In this document: one piece after another, positions 1 to 12,668 of the stretch
How the letters are laid out: each line of letters begins with the position of its first letter
Position numbering within the stretch: the first letter of the stretch is position 1
Assembly (NCBI GenBank): GCA_015680685.1
Contig: MNCI01022704.1
Span: 1-64,000 of the forward strand
Length of the DNA stretch: 64,000 bases
Direction of reading: 5' to 3'
Origin: Gnetum montanum
Lineage: Eukaryota > Streptophyta > Gnetopsida > Gnetales > Gnetaceae
The notes under the pieces: model-generated
The model's input: only the letters and a program-made list of their open reading frames with translations
Databases searched by the model: none
Told to the model about the DNA's origin: nothing
Program-made: the position numbers and the translations under genes

Positions 1-900
1 TTTTAAACATTTGGGTCGCATTTATATGAAGAATTACATGTGGTGGAAGTGCATAAAATAGAAAAAAACAAGGAGTATACAAGGCTTTTTATGCTTTTAG
101 AAACAAGTGCAAGGATTTAGGCCTCTAGGCTTTTAAGATTAGAAAAAAGAATTCATAGTATCATCTATCCTAGTATATTATATGGATGTGTTATTTGGGA
201 ACCTAAAACTTAGTGCGAAACTTTGAAAAGGTATTAAAAGAGGGCAAAAACACTTTTGTTCTCAATGAGTTAAAGGTGAAGATACAAACATCTTACTTAA
301 TGTTATTATATGAATGTGGTTTATTACTTTTCAAAGTATAAGCCTTATGGTAATTCATTACATATACTTATAGCTTGAATATATTAAGGAAAGATAAATT
401 TTCAAAAGTAGTTAAGAATTTATCAAATGATGGTTGGTATTTTCAAGGGATGTCATAGTCAAGAAAATGTAATATCTCTTGGGAGGATATATAGGGAAAT
501 CCTAAATAGATTCACCAACTAGTCAAGTAGAAGGTTTTAATATAGATGTAGACTAATCTAGAAGGAAAAAGGAAAAATTTTTTATACCACATTAGTTCTA
601 ATAAACAAGATATAGAAGCTAACTATTTCTCAACTACTATTACCATGAAATATTGAAATGTTATTAGTAAGCTTTGCTTAAATTCTCATCATCTTAGAAC
701 TGAAAGTGGATGATTGATTAAATCTTCTGAGAATAGTACATTTGTAGGTTGTGTAGATTAGAAGTTCTTGAAGATGAGTTACAAGTGTTTCTTTCTTGTG
801 CTATGACTACCCATTTGAGATGACATTATAATGCTATAGAAAAAAAATTGCATGATTTTTTTTACGTATCCATTAGTGCTTGGTAAATTTTTAGAGTCTA
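1..900 (+). pseudogene. LINE ORF2 C-terminal fragment
   Basis: This is the tail of a non-LTR retrotransposon polyprotein, cut by the window edge. Around 165-215 a frame reads like the ILYGCxxW segment that follows the reverse transcriptase in many LINEs. Around 670-820 the frames read LRTESG, then a GCVD segment and EDE...LSC. This corresponds to the C-terminal pattern of an ET/SG-rich stretch, a CxxC pair and an EDExxFLxxCP block. Several stops and at least one frameshift show it is dead. It differs from the L1-type LINE further right, which ends in a zf-RVT domain. The sequence after ~900 is unassigned. The family match is from recognition only. Confidence 0.55.
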
Positions 901-984
901 TCTTTATTTCTCATAAAAATGTAATATTTTTTCAATATATCCTATGGGTCTTTGAACTTAATAAAGCTTCATTTCATTTCTAAA

Positions 985-1590
985 TCAATTTTCCAACACG
1001 TCTATTACATGCTCATTATAGATGATGAGACACATGAACATTATTATTATGGAAAGCATGTGTGATCCACACTTGGGATGAGAGAGAGGGTGTTGAAACA
1101 TAAAATAATTAAAATAGAAGTACACCCCAAGATATATAATCCAATTAGAACTTTATAATTCACAATTACCCACTAGAATCAAACTCATAACTTTAAGCCT
1201 TCAAATTAAGAGTCTTACTACTAGGCTAACATGTCATTATCTATATCTATCTTGCATATACTTTATAGAGATAGTTTAATCTCCAATACTCCCTTTAAAA
1301 AATAGGGGACATGAGAAATCAACTTTCTAATATCTCTTTCATCATCATCATTATTATCCTAGCCTTGGGCCACTAAAATGGGGTTCACTATATGTGAAAA
1401 GAAGTCATCCATGAGATTTAGCAAGGTTTTACAATCCGTTCTCCATCTGAAATTAATCATCCTATTTTTGTATCTAGGCTTGGAATTAGCATTGGTAGAG
1501 TTCTAACATGTCTATCACAATATTGTTATAGATGATGAGACACATGGATATTATTATTATGAAAAGCATGTGTCATCCACGCTAATAACA
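985..1590. repeat. Direct repeat pair of ~85 bp flanking a SINE
   Basis: Positions 985-1070 and 1503-1590 share a near-identical segment containing GATGATGAGACACATG, then an ATTATTATTAT run and AAAGCATGTGT. The SINE-like copy at 1090-1237 lies between them. The repeat could be a local duplication or paired ends of a small element; no coding sequence is seen inside. Confidence 0.5.
1090..1237 (-). repeat. tRNA-derived SINE-like copy
   Basis: Read on the minus strand, this begins GTTAGCCTAGTAGTAAGACTC, resembling a polymerase III box A (TAGCCTAGTGG type). It continues to TATGAGTTTGATTCTAGTGG, resembling box B (GGTTCGAxTCC). It ends with a tail reading ATATATCTTGGGGTGTA and then an AACACC end. 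At least five other copies of the same ~150-bp unit occur in the window (50668-50825, 51060-51175, 51222-51310, 51329-51456, 56144-56300), plus one split by a solo LTR at 36015-37078. Confidence 0.65.
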
Positions 1591-1966
1591 TTGTCAATGT
1601 TCACTCATGTTGATACATTATTATAAATAAGCATGTAGTGTATTGTATGTTTAATAATTACATTAGTCTATATTCATAAGGACCATCATTTAGAGTGATG
1701 GTAAGGTGCTTTTTACTCAAGTTGTAATATTTATGTTTAAGCCTATGCATAGTTACTCGAAACAGTTTAGGATTTTATTCATCTATAAACCCTTGTAGGA
1801 TCCCTTCTTAGTAAGATGAGCATTAACCTTTGGGTGATGATCCTTTTCTTTACAATGATCCTTTAGAAATAGTTAAAATTTTCTTTTTAGATATTAATGA
1901 TGTCCTTTTTTGTTTACATATAAAATATTCAAGGAACAATAATAGTCATAATCTTGATGCCTTTAT

Positions 1967-2417
1967 TGTTACATAAAATATGGATGTGAGAAATAGAACA
2001 ATGATGAAAAAAAGAATAAAAATAATAGAGAAACAACCACAAGATTTACAAGGTAAGATCCTTTGATGTGAAGAGAAACATTCACAAGATCAATCTAATA
2101 ATCTCTAGAAAAGAATAATAGTGCTAGAAACAATGCTTTAGCTTTCAAAGAAGAACTTCTCTATACTTCCTTAAGCAATAAAAAAACCCCAAAATACCAT
2201 GGATTCAAGGTGGTTTATATACGAATGAACCAATCCTAAAACTATGGAAAAATTTCAAATCACCTTAGGACCAACAATTTTTTTAGCAATGTTAATTATG
2301 AGCCATTATAATTAGGGAACATAAACAACAATTTGAAACATGACTAAACAAAGGAAATAATTCATAGTGCCTATCTACTATAAAATATGTTTTCCTAAAT
2401 TTTTCTTAAAACCAATA
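1967..2417 (-). repeat. Copia 3' LTR
   Basis: This block matches 12669-13120 along its whole length, for example in the segment around ATAATCTCTAGAAAA and the block around AACAATTTTTTA. Read on the plus strand it starts TGTTACATAAAATA and ends ACCAATA, where the right LTR keeps GACAACA. Confidence 0.85.
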
Positions 2418-2430
2418 ATTCTCCCACTAG
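2418..2430 (-). other. Copia polypurine tract
   Basis: On the minus strand this reads CTAGTGGGAGAAT immediately before the 3' LTR. It is the position and composition expected for the second-strand priming tract; many plant copia elements have a similar GGGAGAAT. Confidence 0.75.
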
Positions 2431-2566
2431 AAGATACATTTGCTTTAGGACATACACTACTTTTCAAAGTTAGTTTCTTCAAGGAACTATGTCAATGCCT
2501 TTGTAGGGATCTAAATGTTTACACCATGTTAGTATCTTCATCAAGAAATCTAAAAAAAATTGATTG

Positions 2567-3129
2567 AGTAGATGTCTATTCCTAACTTGCTATACATGCC
2601 CTGAACCCATGTATTCACTACTAGGATTACCAAGAAAATACGTGTTTATGCTTGAAACTAGTTGTGCTCATTCCACTAATTGATTAACTTGCATAGAATT
2701 GTAAATATTAACTGAGTACCTAAAATGTAAATACTAAATAAGTACATATAAATTAAAATTGCATGGAAAGTAAATATAATTTGTCAAAGTTCTCCAATTA
2801 GTAAGAATCAATCTTAATCTTATTGGCATTCATAGAATGTGTCTAGGTACATTACCACTCATATAAGATGTCATACAATTGACTCAGATCTATATTGTGG
2901 GCACTCACTAACTATTCTTTAGGACTATGGAATAAACTCAAAGATTTCAACTACTTTATTAACAAAAAATGTTTGGATCATGCATCCAAGTGTTGTATTT
3001 ATATGTAGGCACATATCTCACAATATTGGATATCCAATAATGTAGTAGTGCTATGATATCAAGGCTCTAATATTAGATTTATGATATCAGAGCTTTGATA
3101 TCATAGTTGATGAAGAAAAAGATTCATCA
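2567..3129 (-). repeat. G1 3' LTR, truncated
   Basis: Aligns to 7085-7739. It shares the TGTCTATTCCTA segment, the repeated AAATGTAAATA segment, the GCATCCAAGTG block next to the TATA region and the GATTCATCA end. About 290 bp at the U5 side are absent. Confidence 0.75.
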
Positions 3130-5399
3130 TACCCCCATGATTGGATGAAATCTCATTCTCAAATGAACAAAATGAGGAATAAGTTTCTTACAAAATATTT
3201 GTAAGGTATTGGATTATTAACTAACTACTTGACATACAAACTAACTCGAAGTGCCACATTATAAAATTTTATTTGAATGGATGCATAAAAAATAACAAAG
3301 TGAGAAAAAACCTAGATAGATATTGAAGGTCACAAAATTTATAAAGGTCTTCAAAAATTTGCTAAAGATGATTCTTCTTGTTACTATTAGTGATGGAAGA
3401 CTTTCAACCTTAATTGTTATGTCAATTCTTCTCTAGTTATGTAGAACATTCTTGAACTATGAATTGAAATTTCCTTTCATCGTTCAATGGATCTCGCAAA
3501 CATGTGATGTTTGAGCTATAATCTTATATGTGCTACAATTTGTCCATGGGCATATCCTCCATTGTTCCTCTCTTCACTTCATTTTCATGCCTGGGAAAAG
3601 ACCTTCTTTCTTAGGAATTTCTTTTAACATCACTTGTAATTACTAAAAGATCAACATTACTTCTCATAAATTTCATTAGTAATTAACCTTTTTTGGATCC
3701 CTTAGTTTACATTTAAGCACATGATGATGACAACATACTATGCCCAAGGATATGAGGTAACTAAAATCATTAAGTTGTTCATATTATTTTGATTACATAT
3801 TATTAGCTACTACTATGTTTGAAAATAGGATGTTAGAAAAATTTCAAAGAAGACAATCCTTCTCTAAAAGTACACAAGTTTTTAAATAATGAAAACCAAT
3901 GGTCTGACTCAAAATATGGACAAGAAGTATTAATGGATATGGAAATAGAATAGCAGGAAAAATTAACAAAACAGATGAGAAGTAGTTCCAATATCATGCA
4001 TAAATTTAGAGAAACCATCAATGATGTTTTAGAAGATGTGAGGCTTAGTTCAAAGCCATGATCAACAAACTTTATGCAAGTGGATCCTCACCAAAGAAGG
4101 CTTGTACCATAATGTCGTTGAGTAACCACTTCTATAGATGTCTGTGTGCACCCAATACATTAAATGTAGATCATACCTTTGTTCCAAACAACATACAACT
4201 ATCATGGTTGGGATGTTGCATTATACTACACAAAACTAAAAGGCTCATAATCATATGTACCAGTGAGGTGAATGAATGTGATGTAAATGGATTGCATAGA
4301 TCAAGATGTAAGGTGTTTTACCATGTCTACAATAGCCTCTTGTGAGAAATGTGATTAAAATGATTGTCATACATATATGTCCAAGTTTAGAGAAATTTCA
4401 TACCATTAATAGTGACCTTGCATTGACATGTTTCCTATTGCTAACCATCATGAGTTCACAACCACCACAAAGAACAACCGTCACTCCAGACAGGGAAGAA
4501 AAGAGAAAAAGGAAGGACATGCCTTAGTTAGAGGGGAGCTTTCAGGCATTCATAGAATTTATTTCTAGCCCAATAAATAGTACTTGTAGCTCATTATTAT
4601 GTCTACGGGATGTGCTTTTTAATTTTCATTATTTTTTTAATTTTTAAATTTTAAATTTTTTGAGATTGGAACCACACCATGCAAAGACATAGCTTCCTTT
4701 TTATTGTTTGATGGAGGAGTGATGATCTGTTCCAAGAGGAGTCATAAACTACATAAAAGAAGTTAAGAAGAAAACCTCAGAAATTCCCTTAATATCACAT
4801 CCTTTGTAATTCTCACTTGGTCATTTCCTCTTTCTTGAAGCTATAATGATCATTAATTAATTTTAGTTCCATGAAAGACGAACCAAATTTCTTTCATGAT
4901 AAATGGTTTTTATTCAAAGAATTGAATGGACAGATGATGTGGTCTCACTACTTTACATAATTACTTACGCAATCATCTTGATACCATAGCACAAAAACCC
5001 AACACATAGCATTGACTTCTACATCACAACTTGGCAATATTATTAACAAAAACACAAATGAAAATCATCAACATAAAGAAAATGACTCAAGAAAAGAAAA
5101 GAGTATAAATGAAAGGAAAATAACAAGAAATGGAAAACATATTAATGACAGAAAAATTTTGGAAGAAATAAGAAAATGATAAAAAATTGTAAAAGAAAGG
5201 TGAAAAACACTTATTAGTTATTTAACTAGGATGAAGCATCTTGTCCATGACTAAACTTATGACCGCAAATTCAAGAGATGGCCCACACAATCCCTTAGTT
5301 ATAGATCAATAATTTCCCATCTATCACTGTTACTGATTTAATTATTCATGTGGTAGAATATCTATAATTGAAGATAATCTAGTTTAGATCATTTGGTTA

Positions 5400-6680
5400 T
5401 GTTTCTTCCACTAGTATTTAAGGTATTTCTATTTTAGGATGTCCATATGTGTTTTCTTCTTCTTCTTGATTTTCTATTTTAATTCCTTGGTCTCCATGTT
5501 TAATATCCTTTTCTGGTGTATAATCAGAGTGTAAGATATTTATGTCTAAGTCCTCTATTTGGTTCATTCTCTTAAGTTTAGAAATAATAAGTGGATTAGC
5601 TGCCTCCATGCATCTTTGAAACAGTTTTATATTCTCATTTTCAAGCCACTAGGTGTTTTCTACTTTAGTGGCTACTACGTAAACTAGTTTTTGCTCACAC
5701 ACTTGTTTTTGAACTTTATGGTGGGTTAGTATAGCGGTTGTGTTAATATTTCAAACTTCTAGCCTACAATTACATGCTTTATCATTAGTAGTAATATTTC
5801 AAACTTCCATCCTTAGTTTTTTTTTAGGTTGGATACTCTCACATAGGTTTGGTAATTTTTTGTTGTAGAGTTCTAGCATTGAGAACCACCGATGGATTGA
5901 ATCTAGTTCTAATGATCTATATTAACTTTTAGCTTTATCAAATAGCATCCTAGGAAAATGCTTAAGCTTTTTCCACTTGCGTTCAATGTTTTGCAAGGCA
6001 TAAGCATCATGGACAGCTTTTAAATGATATTTTGGATCAAAATTATAGCCTCCCCTACATTTAGGAATGTTTTCCATATCAAGCTATTTAATGTAGCTAT
6101 CCCTTTAATGTCTTTGATATATTTGAACTATCTTCCTGATCTATGTTAGGCCCCTAGTAGCCAACAAGGGTTCATTTGTACTAGACACAATAATCTATAT
6201 TTCTATTCATCTTATTGTGATGATCTTGTTTATGTTCATTTTGATGTCTTTAATTTTGCCCTTGTGTTTGAATTCTATCTTTATCTTAACCTTATAGTGG
6301 AGCTCTATCTCTATACCTACATTCATCTTTGTTAGAAGTAGATGCTGAAGAGGAAGAGGAAGATGAGAAACTAGGAGAATTGCCATGGCTCTTATAGTTC
6401 CCTCCATGGTCCCTTGATTTACCTTTTGTAGTTCTAGAGGGGGTCCTATGCCTTGAGGTGCTTCTTGATCTACAAGTTTCTCCATCTCCTCTAAAATTAT
6501 TTGTAATAGTTGAACATAGTCCTTGCATGTAATACGAGTTGAAATGAACATATGAAATCCCTGCTTAACGTCAATTACTCTAATTCTTTTCAGTATAGAA
6601 CCTATCATTTCTCTTATAAGTGTTGTCATCATATGATGCATTATTGGTCCTATGTAAAGAAGACATGCTTTTAACATATG
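5400..6680 (-). pseudogene. G1 gag (degenerate)
   Basis: Minus-strand frames read as a Ty3/gypsy gag. A Ser/Arg-rich N-terminal part at about 6290-6530 includes a run of serines and SRSTSRHRTPSR. The capsid core follows near 5900-6060, with IPKCRGG and a segment like KWKKLKHFPR. The downstream part extends to ~5400. The same gag is found in G3 (47990-48900), G4 (45480-46380) and, with sequence drift, G2 (15473-17800). Capsid proteins of this kind package element RNA in virus-like particles. Frameshifts break the frame several times, so it is non-functional. Its retention in an element without pol fits parasitism on an autonomous relative. Confidence 0.7.
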
Positions 6681-6777
6681 TGACTTAAAATAAAATATTG
6701 ATAACTTCTAAAAGATAGAGCATTAATACTTTTACAATAATTATTTATAATATAACTAATCTAGATAACTGGCACCA

Positions 6778-6796
6778 TCCCCAGCAATGATGCCAA
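6778..6796 (-). other. G1 primer-binding site (tRNA-Asp type)
   Basis: On the minus strand it reads TTGGCATCATTGCTGGGGA directly after the 5' LTR. This is close to TGGCGCCGTTGCCGGGGA, the tRNA-Asp primer site known from Athila/Tat-type plant gypsy elements. Most differences are C-to-T or G-to-A. Confidence 0.75.
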
Positions 6797-7739
6797 TGAT
6801 GAGCAATGATTTCCCCCTACGCCCAACCATATGAATCACAAGTGTTTATGTGCAACCCAATTGAATTCCATGGATGGGACTATTTGTAGCATCTATATCA
6901 GTATGCCTTCATTGTCACTATCTTGCCACTTGGACTAGTGGTAGCTTTGTCACATATGATTTAGTCCAAAGTAAGGCATATGATGGTTGATGCTCTTTTA
7001 GCTTTATGCTACTCCTCATAATAATAGAGAAATTAAATATTTAATTTAATTACCAACATAACGATAAATTCTAAAGTAGCCTACATGTAATGAGTGTCTA
7101 TTCCTAGCTTGTCATACACATCCTAAACCCATGTATTTACTATTGAGATTACCAAGTGCTATGCTACTAGGTGAACCAAGTAATAACGTTACTGGGATTA
7201 ACAAGAAAATACACGTTTACATGTGAAATTGGTCATGCTCATATAGCCAATTAATTAACTTGCATGGAAATGTAAATATTAGCTAATTACATGAAATGTA
7301 AATATTAACTAAGTACATGTAAAGTAAAATTTCATGAAAAGAAAATCTAATCTAAGTTAAAGTGCTACAATGAATAAGAATCAATCTTGATCTTATTGTC
7401 ATTCATGGAATGTATCTAGGTACATTACCACTGAAATAAGAGATTGTAAAACTAACTCAGACTAACAATCTAGGCACTCATTGGTTGTTCTCTAGGACTA
7501 TATAATAAAACTGCAAGAGTTTGACTACTGTATTGACAAAAGAATGTTTGGATCCTGCATCCAAGTGCTACATTTATAGGTGGGCATGCATTCAGCGATA
7601 TCAGATATTCAATAACATAGCACGTGCTATGATATTAGATATTTGATGACATAGCATGTCATACAATATTGGGGCTTTGATATCAAAGCTATGATATCGA
7701 AGCTCTAATATCGTAACTGAGGATGAACATGATTCATCA
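6797..7739 (-). repeat. G1 5' LTR
   Basis: This is a 943-bp LTR: TGATGAGC at the plus-strand left end, GATTCATCA at the right end. On the minus strand the U3 part carries a cluster of GATATC and related palindromes (about 7590-7720), then a TATAAATG-like box near 7571-7578. Similar ends occur on G2, G3, G4 and G6. Confidence 0.8.
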
Positions 7740-7740
7740 A

Positions 7741-9100
7741 CCATGTTGAAGATAAAATAACATGTTATTTAATCACAACATCTCTTTTGTTTCACTAAGA
7801 GCAACCTGCTCAACCTTAGTAGTAGATTGAACCTTATAAGCTTGAAGATGGAACATCTAACTTACAACTTTACCATCAAATGTAAACACATAACTTGTAT
7901 AGATCTATATGTATCATTATAACTAGCATAATCCACATCAACAAAACTAGCAATATAAAGCTTAGAACCACTAAAACATAAGGAATAGTGCATTTTTCCT
8001 TTCAAGTACCATAGTATTCATTTAATAGATTTCTAGTATTTCCTTTTAGGATTGCTCATGAATTGTGATACCACTCTCATTTCATAGGTAATGTTAGGTC
8101 TAGCACATACCGTTACATACATCAAACTTTCCACAACACAAGTATAAGGAATGGATGACATAACATAAACTTCCTTCTCAGGTTGAGCTTCATCCCTTTA
8201 TGAGAATTGGAAGTGTAATCCAAATGGAGTACTAACATAAACATAATTCTACATGAAAAAACATTCCAACACTTTTCTAATGTAATAATCTTGTTCTACC
8301 ATAATAAACCATGGTTTCTATCTCTTTGGATCTTCATACCTGATATTCTCCTAGCAACTCTAATATCCTTGGTTGGAGAATTTTTTGACATATGTTGCTT
8401 TAGTCTATTTATTTTAGCAACATTATTTATAGCTAATAACATGTCATTAACATATAGCATTAATATCATAAGCTTACCTTAATCTATTTTATGAATGTAT
8501 GCATAGTGATCAACTACGTATCTAGTATAATCTTAGCTAATCATAAAATCATCAAATCATTTATATCATTGTTAAGGAATTTGCTTCAAATCATAAAGAT
8601 TTTATCTCAACTTACATACAACATCTTTTCTAATATCCAATGTCTTTGGTATATGCATGTAGATCTCCTCCTCTATATCTCCATGCAATATTCCAATTTT
8701 TATATCCAACTACTCCAACTCTAGATTCATGCAAGCTACCATAGCTAAGAGGATATGAATGAAGGAATGCTTTACAATACGTGAAAAAAAATTTAGTAAA
8801 ATTAATACCTAGGAATTAGTTGAATCATTTAACCACCAACCTCGCTTTATATTTCTTCTAGTCATTTAGGATCAATCTTTACCACATATACCCATTGCAA
8901 CTCAAAGGTTTTTTTACATTTTGGCAATGGTACCAAGTTCCATATGTGATTTTGGTAAAGGGACTTTAATCTCCATGGTAGCTTTCCACTACTCAGACTT
9001 TTTAGAAACCACAATTTTTTAATAAGATTTTAGCTTTTCAAAATTTGTGTATATTATGTAATCATCATATCATGTCAATAATCTTCTTATCCTTGTAGAT
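7741..9100 (-). pseudogene. Copia reverse transcriptase / RNase H region
   Basis: On the minus strand the frames spell a decayed Ty1/copia reverse transcriptase. A YKARLVVK-like segment lies near 8840. The catalytic box at 8443-8454 reads YVND instead of YVDD and continues MLLAINN. Next come RRISGMKIQRDR, LECFFM, VSTPF and SLMYVTVCARPNITYE (near 8090). The RNase H region then begins and is interrupted at 7740 by G1. The enzyme would copy element RNA into DNA. The catalytic Asp-to-Asn change and several stops indicate it is inactive. Confidence 0.85.
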
Positions 9101-9399
9101 CATCTTACATGAAATTCTTCTGTAGGTTCTTTGTCCTCTTTGAAATATACATATTCATCAGTATTAGATTCACTACCAAGAACAAAAGACTCTTCACTAT
9201 AGGATTTCCTTACAACATTGATGACTACTTATCATTAATTGGAATAGGCATGAAATATTCCTTTTTAACATTTCTTCAGAATGATTGTTTAATTTCTTGT
9301 ATGTCACATCCTTGCTAAATTTGAGATCTTGATTTCTAAAGAACTTATTAGAAATATGAGTCCACAGAAGATAAGTTCTATTATTACCATCATAAATAA

Positions 9400-9990
9400 C
9401 ATATACACATAATCATAATCTATCATATAATTTTCCTTATTTAATCTTTGGAACATAAGTATAAGCAACACATCGAAAGCTCCTTAGATGACCATAGGAA
9501 ATACTACTCCCACTCCAATCATCTCTAGAATTTTTTCATTAAGAGATATACTAGGACACCTATTAATTAGGCAGGAATCTATTATAGTTAAACCAGCAAT
9601 TTTCAACATACTTTAGACTCTTTCCAAGATCATTTCATTATATATTTCTATTACACCATTTTGTTGAGGAGTACTAGGAATAGTTCATTCATGCTTAATG
9701 CCAACATCAATGCAATATTTATCAAACTCAATTAAACAATATTCACCTCTAATATTTATCAACATATGCTTGCTTCTTTTGCAAGATTCAGCATCAACAT
9801 GAGCCTTAATAATCTTAAACTTACCAAAGGCTTGTGATTTTTCTCTCATTAAATACAACCAAAATTTACAATTAAAATAATCAATGAAGATAATAAAATA
9901 CAAAGTATTAGAAATTAATTCAAGAGTAATTAGTTCAGCAACATCAAAATTTATTAGACCAAGAACATTCTTTTGCCTACGATGATCATT
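9400..9990 (-). pseudogene. Copia integrase core
   Basis: Open minus-strand segment 9685-9903 reads as the integrase catalytic core, with FIIFIDYFNCKFWLY (first catalytic Asp), KSQAFGKFK and RGEYC. The second Asp of the usual RSDNGGEF motif is replaced (NIRGEY). Just beyond, near 9637-9690, TIPSTPQQNGVIE matches the conserved TPQQNGVAE block carrying the catalytic Glu. It would have inserted the cDNA into the host genome. It is broken by a stop between the blocks and lacks one catalytic Asp. Confidence 0.85.
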
Positions 9991-10106
9991 TCATTTAAAA
10001 TTTACCCTATGAGTCTTGTCATATTCATAGTCTTCACAAAATTTTAATCAAATATTTGAAAGCTCAAATATCCAAAGCATTAATGCTAGAGCTCAATGTC
10101 ATCATC

Positions 10107-10298
10107 CTATTTTTTCTTCATCACTACAACTTCAACTTTCGATCTATGTATAACATCATACATAATGTACAAGGATCCTTCTATCAATCCCTTTAGGGCC
10201 ATTAGAATTCCCTTTACGATCTTCCAAGTTCCTTCACCAAAGGTGAATTTATGTTCAACATCATCTAGCTTCCCAGCAAATATGAGATCTCTTTCCAA
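10107..10298 (-). pseudogene. Copia gag-pre-integrase segment
   Basis: The minus-strand frame has the pattern of the gag-pre-integrase (zinc-binding) segment between protease and integrase in Ty1/copia: RDLIFAGKLDD, then HKFTFGEGTWKIVKG, then GSLYIMY. The spacing to the protease (start at 10520) and integrase fits the copia order. It is part of the same broken polyprotein. Confidence 0.85.
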
Positions 10299-10334
10299 AT
10301 TAGATACAAATATTATATCTCATAGAGTTATTTT

Positions 10335-10520
10335 CTAATTGATCACATCACCAATCCCTTGAATCACAAATGTTACTCCATTTTTAAATTTGATCAAGAT
10401 ATGGAAATAAGACTCATAGAGACATACATTGAATGAACTACCAATATCAATAATCCAAATGCCAAGTCTACCAAGGTCTTCCTCTTTTAATACAATACTC
10501 TCAATGTTGAATAACACCAC
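10335..10520 (-). pseudogene. Copia aspartic protease remnant
   Basis: The segment reads WIIDIGSSFNVC, the Ty1/copia protease active site region (usually WIxDSGAS/CxH). The catalytic Asp is kept, while the usual Ser/Thr-Gly after it is IleGly. It is followed by YESYF and a G-V-T-F block as in the family. The protease would cut the Gag-Pol polyprotein. It sits between the zinc knuckle and the gag-pre-integrase segment. Confidence 0.8.
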
Positions 10521-10559
10521 TTTAGCTTCTCCATTTGTCTAATTTCCACCATTATCACC

Positions 10560-12600
10560 TATTGACCCATTGGCCTCCTTCCCTTTTGACTTTAGAAGAG
10601 GAAAATTCTTTCTCAAGTGACCTTTCTTCTCGCATATCTAGTTAAAAAATCTTTGTTTCAAAATTTTCCCTTTGACATTAGCCTCATTGTTTTTTTAGTT
10701 TCTTTATTAAGATCTACCTTTTCTTTTAGTACGTAGGGCTTCTGTAGCACTAGAAATATTATGCATGGATTCCTTCTTCATTATTGCATCTAATAAACTA
10801 GTAACCACATCATCAAACTTGTATTAGATCCTAAGGTAGTAATGGTTTCCTAGCATATGAACTCAAGAATGGAAATTTCCATGTATCATATGCTATGAAA
10901 TTTTAATTCTAGTAAAGTGGTTTAGTCAATCTTGCATAACCATCCCATTCAGTACTCTAGTCCTTTATTAGCAGTGCATTGCAAATCTTCCAACTATCAA
11001 GCAATGAGGAAAATAGCAACAATGATCAAACTTGTTCCTCTAAGGTTACTTTTTATGATTTCAGTTAGGAAACATAATTATTAAATTTTGAAAGATGTTG
11101 AGCAAGAGAAGAATTTTCCATCATCTTTAGCAGTAATAATTATCTCATTACAAAACATTTTTTCATTCCAAAGGATTGTGAAACATCCCAAATAAAAATC
11201 CATTTGAAAAATAAAAAGCCTAATAGCCAAAAATTCACATTGTAATTTGATGAGAATTTAATGGTAGAAATAATTACCTATTTTCCCATAAAAATCCTAT
11301 CCTATGACCTTTTTTTAAGAAAGTGTTAAGCATTTTTCAATGTGTAAGATGGAATTCACAGCTTACAATTCTAGAATTGCACTTAAGCGAACTTGTAGAG
11401 CCTAAAATGTAAATATGTTACCAAAATTTAGTAACAATACCCAAAAACATTTCTAGCATATACATTGGAGTTGGGGCCATGAAAATAGCCAAAATATGCC
11501 ATTAAATTTTGTAAGAAAAGTCAAATACGTTGATGGTTAATACATTGCACTATTTGGGTGGTCAAAATGCAAAATACATTGTATTTCAATGCTCAAAAAG
11601 TAAAGAATGATTATGTATGACATGCTACAAATTTTAGCTACCAAAATATTCTAAAATGTTGCAAAATTTGTTAGAACTTTGGCAACAATCATAGTAAAAT
11701 CAACTCAATAAAAAATCAGGACATCCATGACCCACTTAAAAAAAAATGTTTACATCATTTTAAGGACTTTTGGATTATTTTTCTTTTAGCTGAACTAGAG
11801 ACTTTCATACAATAGGAAAACTTTAAAAGTCCATAGCCATTTTTAACCAGTGTAGAGCATTGAAGTAGAGAGAACCAACAACAAGCAAAGTTTAAGAGTA
11901 GATCATTTGGGATATACGAGTGTAGATCTAGTTGTAGAACACACCCTATCATCTACATCAACACCCAACACTATTCTTTGTGCTTTTAGGCTTTTATAGT
12001 CCTTAACTTGTATTATTTGAACCTTGGTTTCCATAAATTTTATTACATTTAATACAAAGTTTATAGTTTTTTTCTTTCCATGTTTATTTTTGCATCTCTT
12101 TATTGTTGAAATTCAGTGCCTAAATTACTAACTTGTTTACATATTTTTTTATCTTTTGGTAATAGACATATAAGTTCTCAATTCATCTACAAGGCTATTT
12201 AAGGTGCTTTGAATCCTTTTTCAAGGCCCACCGGATCTAGGCTTAATCTATTCTATGCTAAAATTTTCAATTCTCTAGCACTAAATTTTTCAACCATTAT
12301 AGATTGCTCATGCAGAGATCAAAGCTTATTCCATAACTCTTTAGTAGTTTCTAGATCTATGACATTATAGAAAAAATCATTAGAAAAACAAGGCCTAATA
12401 AGAGATAACGTATTTCTATCAAGCTTGTTTTAGTTGACATTAGTTATGTTTGAAGGCATTTTCACAATCCATGTGTAATTAAAACCTCACATCCTTTTTG
12501 GTATAAGATATCTACCATCAAGAATTTCTAGATCCACCAATTAGCACTTGTTAACTTCTAGATCTTCACTTGCTTCATCTCCTTCAAAGTGCATGAAGTT
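10560..12600 (-). pseudogene. Copia gag, interrupted by a ~1.1 kb insert
   Basis: Two gag pieces are seen on the minus strand. The N-terminal piece (about 12270-12600) reads LIRPCFSNDFF, then ETTKELWNKL and SLHEQ, typical of copia gag. The C-terminal piece (about 10560-11190) reads SLAQHLSKFNNYVS and LLLFSSLLDSW, then a damaged zinc knuckle at 10598-10650 (ICEKKGHLRKNF; the last Cys replaced by Phe and the first lost to a stop). Between the pieces gag-like sequence is lost and other DNA occurs (11190-12270). Gag forms the particle around element RNA; this copy is non-functional. Confidence 0.7.
11190..12270. other. Unidentified insert in copia gag
   Basis: The gag reading frame stops near 12270 and resumes near 11190 with little loss of gag. 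The intervening ~1.1 kb has no recognised coding motif. A short open segment at 11755-11952 (minus) is not convincing. Boundaries are approximate and no target-site duplication was identified. It may be a non-autonomous element. Confidence 0.4.
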
Positions 12601-12654
12601 AGAATAGGGATTATGCCTAAAACAAAATCTACAAACACCAAAAAAAAGCCTACT

Positions 12655-12666
12655 ACTTTAATACTA
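12655..12666 (-). other. Copia primer-binding site (tRNA-iMet type)
   Basis: On the minus strand it reads TAGTATTAAAGT, against TGGTATCAGAGC for the common plant copia tRNA-iMet site. All four differences are C-to-T or G-to-A. It lies two bases from the 5' LTR. Confidence 0.65.
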
Positions 12667-12668
12667 AT

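Larger units (their letters stand above)
2567..7739 (-). mobile_element. Gypsy element G1 nested in the copia element; gag but no pol
   Basis: G1 has a full right (5') LTR at 6797-7739, an adjoining tRNA-Asp-type primer site, a decayed gag, a non-coding spacer, a polypurine tract at 3130-3138 (ATGGGGGTA on the minus strand) and a truncated left (3') LTR at 2567-3129. The internal part is only ~3.7 kb, and no reverse transcriptase or integrase motifs are seen on either strand. Part of the spacer (about 4058-5300) matches G3 at about 42840-43960, so these are related, pol-less elements. The left LTR lacks the first ~290 bp present in the right LTR, so a target-site duplication cannot be tested. 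Confidence 0.75.

Noticed and set aside
10096-10338. Plus-strand 80-codon frame
   Set aside because: Shadow of the copia gag-pre-integrase segment on the minus strand.
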